DNA from: Blastopirellula sp. J2-11
GTDB taxonomy: Bacteria > Planctomycetota > Planctomycetia > Pirellulales > Pirellulaceae
Assembly (NCBI RefSeq): GCF_024584705.1
Contig: NZ_CP097384.1
Coordinates: 372,001 to 436,000 of the forward strand
Reading direction: 5' to 3'
DNA: 64,000 nt
Below, piece after piece: positions 53,738 through 61,310 of this stretch (the first letter of the stretch is position 1; every line of letters begins with the position of its first letter). The notes under the pieces were generated by a model, which saw only the letters and a program-made list of their open reading frames with translations, was not told the DNA's origin and made no database searches. The position numbers were made by a program, and so were the translations under genes.

Positions 53738-55054
53738 CTAGCTTTCGTCCGATTCCTCTTCTTTTTGCCGGGAAACCAGCCTTTGCAGCCCTGCCGTCGC
53801 CAGCAAGCAGATCACCGGAACAACCGGCGCTCGCATCCGAATGTTGCTCCAAAAGAAGGCGTGCACCAGCGTAAAACTAAGTGCTAGCATGACTCCCCAA
53901 ATCCAGGGGGGCGACCAGATTTTTCGCCCGATCACGGCGATGCCGACGATCGCCAGCCCAAATTCGACCAAGTAAAACGCCCCCACGGCATAGCGGGCCA
54001 GGCGCCGTGATTGGGACTCATCGTGTGACAGCGCATGCGGCGCGAGACGCCAAAAGCGGCCGATCCGAACCAGCGTGGACCAAAGGAACATCCCCGGCTG
54101 CTGACGCATGGTCTCTGTCGCTTCGGCATAGGCGGCTCGATCTCGCGCCAACTCGTTGGACGAGGTCGCTCGCTTCGGGTGCTCTTGATTGAACCGGGCA
54201 TGCAGTTGGTCGCTATCCCAGACCGGTTGATCGCCGTTTTGTAGAAATTCGTAGAACTCGCGATTGTTGCCCCACAGCAGCGTATATCCGCCGTGCGTGG
54301 TCCCCAGCACGATGTGGTTGTCAAAGATCATATAGTTGCGCGCTACCCACGGAGCGAACAAAAAGGCGCTGATCATCGCGATCACCGTCGCCGCAGCGAT
54401 TCCCCGGTATTGGCGATAATAGACGACTGCCAGCGTCACGATGCACATCGCCAGCCAGACCAGAAAAGTCGGCCGCGAATAGACGGCCAGCATCATCGCT
54501 CCGGCGACGTTGATCGCCTGAACGGTCATGTTCCGTTTGTAGTATTCGGCGTCGGCCAGCAGCGTTTTGGTGAGAATTGTCAGCGCCAACAGCGCCGCCG
54601 CGGCCAACAGCGTCCCTAGCGTCTCGGTCATTACAACCATCGCCTGGTTCAGCAAAACAGGATCAATCGCCGTCAGCATCGCGGCTAGCCAGGCCCAGTT
54701 GCGATACCCCATGGCGACTGCCCAAGCGTAGACAATCGCGACGGTCAAAACGCCCAGCACCAGATGGAGCGCGGCGACCTCGGTCGGCTTGATCTCGCCG
54801 GAAGGAGAGCAGATCGCCAACAACAACGGATACAGGGCCGGGCGATAGGCGGTTGGTTCGGCCGGATCCTCCAGGGTAAACGAATGTTTTTCGATCAGAT
54901 GAAGCGCCAGCAGGCGATAACTGTCAGGATCGTCCGCCAAACGCCCCAGCGAAACATAGCCAACCGCTCCGCGCACGAGCAACGCGGCCAGTAAAACCAG
55001 CAGAAATCGTCGGTCGGCGAGCAGGCGATAAGCAGGGGGGGAGTCGTTTTCCAT
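53738..55054 (-). CDS. Glycosyltransferase family 39-like (ArnT-type) membrane protein
   Basis: 438 residues with about ten hydrophobic segments. The first loop carries DDPDSYRLLALHLIEKHSF followed by TAYRPALYPLLLAI, the arrangement seen in polyprenyl-phosphate-sugar-dependent GT-C enzymes (ArnT, PMT group), where the acidic DD pair is catalytic. Inner-membrane transfer of a sugar to lipid or protein is expected. It lies upstream of the LptD-like gene on the same strand and may act in envelope assembly. Confidence 0.82.
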   Translation of the reverse strand: MENDSPPAYRLLADRRFLLVLLAALLVRGAVGYVSLGRLADDPDSYRLLALHLIEKHSFTLEDPAEPTAYRPALYPLLLAICSPSGEIKPTEVAALHLVLGVLTVAIVYAWAVAMGYRNWAWLAAMLTAIDPVLLNQAMVVMTETLGTLLAAAALLALTILTKTLLADAEYYKRNMTVQAINVAGAMMLAVYSRPTFLVWLAMCIVTLAVVYYRQYRGIAAATVIAMISAFLFAPWVARNYMIFDNHIVLGTTHGGYTLLWGNNREFYEFLQNGDQPVWDSDQLHARFNQEHPKRATSSNELARDRAAYAEATETMRQQPGMFLWSTLVRIGRFWRLAPHALSHDESQSRRLARYAVGAFYLVEFGLAIVGIAVIGRKIWSPPWIWGVMLALSFTLVHAFFWSNIRMRAPVVPVICLLATAGLQRLVSRQKEEESDES

Positions 55055-55138
55055 GGGGACATTGTAACATCGAGACTCGCAACAGACGCCGCCAGCGGCT
55101 TACAATACGAGGAGGTTCCTTCTACCCCGGAAACGCTA

Positions 55139-57421
55139 GTGCTCTCTAGATTGATTGAATTACTTGTTCGGTTTCGTGTCGCGACGCTCATCCTGGGCGT
55201 CTGTCTGCTGGGGGTTTCGCTGGTCATCGGGCAGTCTCTCCATTTTGATCGCTCGATTGACAACATGTTCGCCCCCGGCGATCCGCTGTTGGCCCCCTAT
55301 TTGAAACTGAAAGACATCTTTGGCGGCAACGAAGTTATTTTGGCCGTCTATCCTGACCCGCAACTGTTTGACGAAGACGGGGTCGGAATCGATCGGCTGA
55401 TCGCGATGCGTAAGGAGATTACGGCGCTCGCAGGAGTCCGCGATGTTCTCTCGATTGATCGACCAATCGGCCGCGACATCGTCAATTCTGACAACAATCG
55501 TGCGTTGAAGTTGCGCGACGCCTTTGTCGGACTGACGCACAATGCGGCTGGCGACATCGCGGCGCTGGTCTGTATTTTGATCCCCGAATCGGAAGCCGGC
55601 GTTACACGAACCGAAGTGATCGATCAAATTCGCCAGATCGTCGCTATGCAGCCCGGCGGCATGATCACCGGCGAACCGGTGATGGTGGTCGATGGGTTTC
55701 GCTATGTCGAAGAAGACGGAGCGCGTCTTGGCTGGGCGACTTCGCTTCTCTTGGGCTTGGTGATCTTGGTTGCGTTTCGCAGCATTCGCTGGGTGATCGC
55801 CGCGATCGCCGTCGTGCAATTGACGCTTTGGCTGACCCAGGCTGCTCTGGCGGTCAGCGGGTTTCAATTAAGTATGGTCAGTTCGATGCTGACGGCGATT
55901 GTCACGGTGATCGGCGTTGCGACGGTGACGCACGTGCTGATTCGCTTTCGCGAGTTTCGCGCTGCGGGGCTCGAAGCGGAGCCGGCCCTGATCGAAACCG
56001 GCAAGTTGCTCGCCGCACCAATCTTTTGGGCCTGTGCGACCGACGCCGTCGGCTTTAGCGCTTTGATGGTCACCAAGGTGGGACCGGTCCATGACTTTGG
56101 CGTGATGATGGCGGTCGGCGCTTTAATGGTGATCGTCAGCGTTTGCTTGTTGGTCCCCGGCATCATCTTGATCGGCAACTTTGGTGGGGACGCCGGACGT
56201 ATCTGGGGTGAAGGGAAACTAGACGGCGGGCTCGATCTGACGATGCACTGGGTCGAGCGTCATCCTGTTTTGATCGCCATGTTTTCGATCATTATGCTGG
56301 GCGCCGCGATTGTTGGGTCGATCAATTTGGAAGTCGAAAGCGACTTTACCAAGAACTTTCGCGAAGGGGCTCCGATCGTCGTCTCCTATGACTATGTCGA
56401 AGACAATCTTGGCGGCGCCGGCGTTTGGGACATTATGTTGCCGGCTCCCGAGACGATCGACTGGCCCTACGTCAGCCAAGTAAATGCGCTCGAACAGCGG
56501 TTGCGCAAAGAGGCGCCCGAGTTGACGCAGACGCTAAGCCTGGCCGATGCGATCATCGCCGGTTCGCCGTTGCCGCTGGAAGCGATGCGATTTGACTTTC
56601 TCCGCAACCGCGCGATCAAGATGGGGATGGGAACCTTTCAAACCGAAATGCCCGGCATCTTGGCGGCGCTGCACGCCGAAGACCCGAATCATCCAGGCCA
56701 GTATTGGTTTCGTATCATGCTGCTGTCGCACGAACGGCGTGACTCGAGCGACAAAAAAGAACTGATCGCCAAAGTAGAGCAGATCGCCAGCGAGTTCCAA
56801 TATCCAGAGCCTGCTTCCGGAGATTCTGCAGAAGCGGCAGCCGACGCGTCATCAAAGCAAGAGCCGCAAGTGACCGGCTTTTTTGTGCTGCTGACGTTTT
56901 TGATTGATAGCCTGATCGCCGATCAATGGCGCGCCTTCTTGCTGGCGATCGGCGGCATCTCGCTGATGATGTTGGCGGCGCTGCGAGACATTCGTTATGC
57001 GTTGCTGGCCTTGGTTCCCAACGTCTTGCCGGTGTTGGTGGTGACCGGATGTATTGGATTGTTTGGCGTGAAGATCAACATGGGCGCCGCGATGATCGCC
57101 GCCGTGTCGCTGGGCCTGTCGGTCGACTCCTCGCTGCACTACATCATCGGCTTCCAGCGAGCGCTGGCCAAAGGTTTAAGCGTCTCCGCAGCCCTGACCG
57201 AAGTACAGCAAAGCGTCGGCCGGGCGCTGATCTTCGCCACGATCGCGCTGATCCTGGGCTTTAGCGTCCTCTGCTTTAGCAACTTCATCCCCACGGTCTA
57301 CTTTGGCGTGCTGGTCAGCCTGACGATGCTGGGGGGGCTGTTTGGAAATTTGATCTTGTTGCCGCTGTTGTTGCGGTGGACGACTGGGGAGAAAGAAAAT
57401 GAAATGCCTCTGCGGGACTAG
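55139..57421 (+). CDS. MMPL/RND-family exporter (hopanoid-transporter-like)
   Basis: 760 residues from GTG 55139. AGGAGG occurs 24 bases earlier, further than usual. Twelve membrane segments in two halves: an N-terminal helix (about 13-32), a periplasmic loop with 'PGDPLLAPYLKLKDIFGGNEVILAVY', a five-helix bundle (about 195-345), a second loop, then a repeat of the pattern (about 585-745) with 'VSLGLSVDSSLHYIIGF' as in MMPL domains. Related to HpnN, which moves hopanoids; lipid export to the outer membrane is plausible. Divergent from the GT39-like gene. Confidence 0.88.
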   Translation: MLSRLIELLVRFRVATLILGVCLLGVSLVIGQSLHFDRSIDNMFAPGDPLLAPYLKLKDIFGGNEVILAVYPDPQLFDEDGVGIDRLIAMRKEITALAGVRDVLSIDRPIGRDIVNSDNNRALKLRDAFVGLTHNAAGDIAALVCILIPESEAGVTRTEVIDQIRQIVAMQPGGMITGEPVMVVDGFRYVEEDGARLGWATSLLLGLVILVAFRSIRWVIAAIAVVQLTLWLTQAALAVSGFQLSMVSSMLTAIVTVIGVATVTHVLIRFREFRAAGLEAEPALIETGKLLAAPIFWACATDAVGFSALMVTKVGPVHDFGVMMAVGALMVIVSVCLLVPGIILIGNFGGDAGRIWGEGKLDGGLDLTMHWVERHPVLIAMFSIIMLGAAIVGSINLEVESDFTKNFREGAPIVVSYDYVEDNLGGAGVWDIMLPAPETIDWPYVSQVNALEQRLRKEAPELTQTLSLADAIIAGSPLPLEAMRFDFLRNRAIKMGMGTFQTEMPGILAALHAEDPNHPGQYWFRIMLLSHERRDSSDKKELIAKVEQIASEFQYPEPASGDSAEAAADASSKQEPQVTGFFVLLTFLIDSLIADQWRAFLLAIGGISLMMLAALRDIRYALLALVPNVLPVLVVTGCIGLFGVKINMGAAMIAAVSLGLSVDSSLHYIIGFQRALAKGLSVSAALTEVQQSVGRALIFATIALILGFSVLCFSNFIPTVYFGVLVSLTMLGGLFGNLILLPLLLRWTTGEKENEMPLRD

Positions 57422-57483
57422 TCGCTGGGCCGCTATAATGGTGGTGTATTGGATGCACTACCTTTGCACCTTGAATTTGCATC

Positions 57484-58125
57484 ATGTGCGATAACTACCT
57501 GAGTCAACTGCTCAAATCTCTGATCTTTGCGATCGTGATTTGCCTTGGAGTCATCGCTGAAGGGCAGCAAGTTGCCCCAGTCGCTGATGTGGAGAACAAT
57601 TCGAGTGATGCTTCTGGTTTTTTAACAAACGCATGGAGAGATGGATTTGGAATTTTTGGCGCCGTTGGAACCGTTGTTACGATTGGCTCCCTTTTGATTG
57701 CAGCTAGGCAAATCTACCTTACTCGTACAGCGAATAAGGCGGCGACTAAAGCGGCAGTAAAGGCATTTAAAGTAGCACGTGAACTGTATCAAAAACGGAT
57801 CATTTCCGATGCGGAACACATCGCACGTGAGATACCAAATTATGTAGATCGACAAGAGCATCTTGTCGTGGCTTTGCAGATTTCAGAGCTTTCGCGATCA
57901 CTAACACAGATTATTTCAAGCGATCCTTCTTGGGAAACCATTGCTTCGAGTCTCAAAGGGTTGGAGCATAGTCATCGAAGGATTGCATTGGGCACTCTGA
58001 CTTTTACTCCAACGATCCGCAAGGATACCAATAAGATTTTGACAGAAGTACAATTACGATTGGCCAAACGGGGAACGCTTTTCGACACGGATCAAACATC
58101 CGATTTGGACAATATCGGGGAATGA
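57484..58125 (+). CDS. Membrane protein of unknown function (AT-richer)
   Basis: 213 residues. Signal-like hydrophobic start (about 8-25, LLKSLIFAIVICLGVIAEG) and a second helix at about 58-77 (FGAVGTVVTIGSLLIAARQIY), then a helical cytosolic domain that I do not recognise. GC of two sampled lines is 38-48%, below its neighbours. Its stop overlaps the start of the next gene (ATGA), so the two form a unit. No family could be assigned. Confidence 0.6.
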   Translation: MCDNYLSQLLKSLIFAIVICLGVIAEGQQVAPVADVENNSSDASGFLTNAWRDGFGIFGAVGTVVTIGSLLIAARQIYLTRTANKAATKAAVKAFKVARELYQKRIISDAEHIAREIPNYVDRQEHLVVALQISELSRSLTQIISSDPSWETIASSLKGLEHSHRRIALGTLTFTPTIRKDTNKILTEVQLRLAKRGTLFDTDQTSDLDNIGE

Positions 58126-58559
58126 AGATGAAATTGGACGAGAAATTTCGTCAGCAGCTTCAAACGCTGTTGGAAAAGACCAAGCGTAACGCCGTCAAGT
58201 GGAACAAGATTTATGTTGAGGATGAGGAAACGTGGGGAGGCTATCGCGCCTTAGAATTCGCTGCGGAAGTCAGTTTTGGCGATTCCACTTCAATTCGGAT
58301 AGTTAGAGATGAACGTCACGGGCAACCTGACGTATTGTTCGCCGAATTGCGACGGAATGAACAGCCGGTGTTTCGAGTATCTGCCGAAGACGGTACGACA
58401 GATGAGGCGGAGCAACAGGACTGGAAATTGCTACAGCAAGTCTATGAAGAAGTTCTGCGAGTAGTTACGCAATGGGACAAAGCGATCGACGTGATTGATA
58501 AAGCGTTGAGTTCGGATTCAGTGGTGGGATTAGATCCGGAACCCGAGATCAAATTCTAA
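58122..58559 (+). CDS. Small soluble protein of unknown function
   Basis: 145 residues from an ATG at 58122 that overlaps the previous stop; the second Met (58128) is possible. An N-terminal amphipathic helix is followed by a beta-rich core (ALEFAAEVSFGDSTSIRIVRDE...) and a long C-terminal helix with Trp and Val (LLQQVYEEVLRVVTQWDKAIDVIDKAL). It is coupled to the membrane protein upstream. It may be a cytosolic partner; nothing else can be said. Confidence 0.6.
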   Translation: MKMKLDEKFRQQLQTLLEKTKRNAVKWNKIYVEDEETWGGYRALEFAAEVSFGDSTSIRIVRDERHGQPDVLFAELRRNEQPVFRVSAEDGTTDEAEQQDWKLLQQVYEEVLRVVTQWDKAIDVIDKALSSDSVVGLDPEPEIKF

Positions 58560-58652
58560 TTGCTAAGTTGCAGTTCCATCCTGTTGCCCTCGTCCGGCCC
58601 CGCTTCTATTCTGGAGGGATACTGACTCTCTCCGCGAGAAGCTCTCCACCCC

Positions 58653-59825
58653 ATGAAAATCGCTTATCTCGACTGTCCCAGCGGTATTGCTGGGGACATG
58701 ACCTTGGCCGCTATGATTGATGCCGGCGTTCCTCTGCAGCTACTGCAAGAGGGGATCGCTTCGCTTGGTTTGCCTGGCGTTCGCCTAGTCGTTGAAGAAG
58801 TCAAACGGCATGGCTTTCGGGCGCTGCATCTGACGGTCGAGCATGAGCCGGAGCATGCGCATCGGCATTTGCATCACATCGATGCGATGATCGACGCCGG
58901 CCAGTTGTCGGCTGCACAGAAGGAATTGGCGAAGCGGATCTTTTTGAAAGTGGGCGAGGCCGAAGCGAAGGTTCACGGCTCGACTTTGCAGAAGGTTCAC
59001 TTTCACGAGGTCGGCGCGATTGACTCGATCGCCGATATTGTTGGCGCCGCGATCGGTTGGGACTATCTGGGAGTCGATCGGATCGTCTGCTCCCCGGTGC
59101 CGACCGGGACTGGGTATATCGAAATCGCGCATGGTCGCTGCAGCGTTCCGGCGCCGGCGACGGCCGAGATTTTGAAAGGGATTCCGCTCGCCCAGTCTGA
59201 TGTGCCGTTTGAACTGACCACGCCGACCGGCGCGGCGATTGTTGCGACGGTGGTCGATCAGTTTGGGCCGCTGCCGGCGATGCAGATCGATCGGATCGGC
59301 TACGGCGCGGGAACCAAGGAGCTGAAATCGCAGGCCAACATCGTGCGGTTGATCCTCGGAGAAACGGCTGATCCGCTCGACAGCGATCAGGTCTGGGTGG
59401 TCGAAACAAATTTGGATGATATCTCTGGCGAGGTGATCGGCCACGCGTCGAATTTGCTGCTGGAGAAGGGGGCGCTCGACGTTTACAGCACGTCGATCCA
59501 GATGAAAAAAAATCGCCCCGGCGTGCAGCTGACCGTGTTGTGTGACGCCGCCGATCTGGCGAAGATGGAGCGAATTCTCTTTCGCGAGACCGGCACATTG
59601 GGGGTGCGACGATTTCCGGTCAGTCGCCACAAACTGGTTCGCCGCGAGCATGCGGTCGAGACGGCGTTTGGCCTGGTCGCCGGAAAATTGGCTTGGATTG
59701 AAGGGGGGCCTGCTAGTTTTTCGCCCGAATATGAGGCGTGTCGCGCGTTGGCGACGCAGCACGACAAGCCGCTGCGAGAAATTTATGACGCCGCCCAGGC
59801 CGCATTCGACCCAAATACGCTTTGA
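58653..59825 (+). CDS. larC: Nickel-pincer cofactor biosynthesis protein LarC
   Basis: 390 residues. The N-terminus YLDCPSGIAGDMTLAAMIDAG, the His-rich stretch EHEPEHAHRHLHHIDAMI and the FHEVGAIDSIADIVG segment are signatures of LarC, which inserts nickel into the pincer cofactor using CTP. The C-terminal domain (WVVETNLDDISGEVIGHA; RETGTLGVRR) is in the same frame. In Lactobacillus this gene is split and needs a ribosomal frameshift; here it is one continuous frame. No LarA, LarB or LarE is seen in the window. Confidence 0.93.
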   Translation: MKIAYLDCPSGIAGDMTLAAMIDAGVPLQLLQEGIASLGLPGVRLVVEEVKRHGFRALHLTVEHEPEHAHRHLHHIDAMIDAGQLSAAQKELAKRIFLKVGEAEAKVHGSTLQKVHFHEVGAIDSIADIVGAAIGWDYLGVDRIVCSPVPTGTGYIEIAHGRCSVPAPATAEILKGIPLAQSDVPFELTTPTGAAIVATVVDQFGPLPAMQIDRIGYGAGTKELKSQANIVRLILGETADPLDSDQVWVVETNLDDISGEVIGHASNLLLEKGALDVYSTSIQMKKNRPGVQLTVLCDAADLAKMERILFRETGTLGVRRFPVSRHKLVRREHAVETAFGLVAGKLAWIEGGPASFSPEYEACRALATQHDKPLREIYDAAQAAFDPNTL

Positions 59826-59903
59826 GCCAAGCGGAGAATCAACGTAAGATACGGCGAGACTTTTCCCTTCTCGCCGTTTTTTCTGCGCATAGGCGATCTT
59901 CCA

Positions 59904-60479
59904 ATGGACTGGATTCGCGAACATCTGCCGTACCTCGCCTTCTTCGGCGGACTGGTGCTCTTGACCTGGGTCATGCTCCGCCGCGTTTGGACGCGGCAAC
60001 GCAAATCGAAAAAAGAAACGTCGAACGCTCCGCTGGTGCATGTGTCTCACGCGGTCGATCGCCCTTTCACCATGAGCGGGGGCCCCAACGACTTGCAGCG
60101 CTGGCAGTCGGAGATGCTGACCATCACGCGGCAGTTTCAGGCCGAACTAAACACGAAGATCCACTATTTGCAACAAGCGATGACGCTGGCTCAGCAAGAT
60201 GCGAAACGCCTGCAAGCGTTATTGGACGCCGCCCAACAAAAGGGAATCGATGTGAAGAGCCGAGCGATCGATCCGTTGCAACAAGCGCTGGAGGTCGCGG
60301 CCCAATTTGACGCCGATGCGGCGCCGGACTTCGGCGTGGTGACCGAGACATTGTGCGACGCCAAGAAGAAAAATGAGTTGTACGCGCTCTCGGACGAAGG
60401 TAAGTCGGTCGAAGAGATCGCCGCAGTGATGGAGATGGATCCGATCGCGGTCGAAATGGTGCTCAGCATGCGCGGCTAA
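59904..60479 (+). CDS. Membrane-anchored coiled-coil protein with HTH-like C-terminus
   Basis: 191 residues. A membrane helix at about 10-25 (LAFFGGLVLLTWVML) is followed by a coiled coil (about 65-115). The last 30 residues (LYALSDEGKSVEEIAAVMEMDPIAVEMVLSM) are a helix-turn-helix-like tail of the kind seen in DUF6115/SwrB-type proteins. It lies 78 bp after larC. The molecular role is unknown. Confidence 0.65.
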   Translation: MDWIREHLPYLAFFGGLVLLTWVMLRRVWTRQRKSKKETSNAPLVHVSHAVDRPFTMSGGPNDLQRWQSEMLTITRQFQAELNTKIHYLQQAMTLAQQDAKRLQALLDAAQQKGIDVKSRAIDPLQQALEVAAQFDADAAPDFGVVTETLCDAKKKNELYALSDEGKSVEEIAAVMEMDPIAVEMVLSMRG

Positions 60480-60506
60480 GCCCGCGATTCAAGCAGGAGA
60501 TGCGAC

Positions 60507-61310
60507 ATGGAGTATTCGGAGTACTTCCAAAGGTTTCCCGACGCTTATGCGAAGATCATCGCCGGGCTCGATCGCGTCAATACCCTGTACGCCTACCTGA
60601 TCGACAGCGGCATCTTGGAAGACGCGACGACCCTCCTTTCGCTCGGCAGCGGAACGGGTGAAGTCGAAGTCCGGATCGCCCGGCAGACCCGGCGGCGCAT
60701 CGGCGTGGTCGAACCGTCCAAGATCTATTTCGACACGTTTTTACAGAATGCGGCTGCTGCCGGCGTCGAGGATTTGTTGCTTGAAACGCATCAGCAATCG
60801 TTTGAAGCTTTCCAGCCGCAGCAACCTTACGATGTGGTGCTTTCTCTCTTCTCATGGTTTGCTTTCGAGTTTGATCGAGCGGCGCTGCTCAAGGCGCTGG
60901 CATGTCGCAAACCGGCCGGGAAACTGCTGATTTGTCTGCCGACCGCCGATTGTCCAGCCAGCCGGATCTCGGCGTTTAGTCGTTCAGCTGGGATCAACCT
61001 GACAAGCGACCTACTATCGGCATGGGCTCGTGACGAGGGATTTGAGCATGACTACGACATCTACCACGGCGTCGTTCCGGCAGAATTGTATGTGCAGCAG
61101 GGCGAATTGACGCAGCAGGGAGAAGATCTGGCGGCGTTTCTAGCGGCGACTCCTTGGGAGGAGATGCCTGAAGAGATGCGTCACGCTTCGCTAGCAGCGA
61201 TCCAGTCAGGGCAGTGCGGTGATCAGATTGATCATGCCAGCGGCTGTTTGATTTTTGACGGCGCCAAACATGCGGTCAGTGACCAGTCAAGACGAGCGAC
61301 GAATCGCTAA
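60507..61310 (+). CDS. Class I SAM-dependent methyltransferase
   Basis: 267 residues. SAM-binding motif I is TLLSLGSGTGEVEVRIA (about 42-58), with the acidic end of strand 2 in GVVEPS and a motif IV-like region in YDVVLSLFSWFAFEFDRAAL. The substrate cannot be assigned. Its stop overlaps the end of the sensor kinase gene on the other strand by 4 bp. Confidence 0.8.
   Translation: MEYSEYFQRFPDAYAKIIAGLDRVNTLYAYLIDSGILEDATTLLSLGSGTGEVEVRIARQTRRRIGVVEPSKIYFDTFLQNAAAAGVEDLLLETHQQSFEAFQPQQPYDVVLSLFSWFAFEFDRAALLKALACRKPAGKLLICLPTADCPASRISAFSRSAGINLTSDLLSAWARDEGFEHDYDIYHGVVPAELYVQQGELTQQGEDLAAFLAATPWEEMPEEMRHASLAAIQSGQCGDQIDHASGCLIFDGAKHAVSDQSRRATNR

Noticed and set aside
58785-60050. A 421-codon open frame on the minus strand opposite larC
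   Set aside because: Arg/His-rich shadow of larC and the following gene; no family features.
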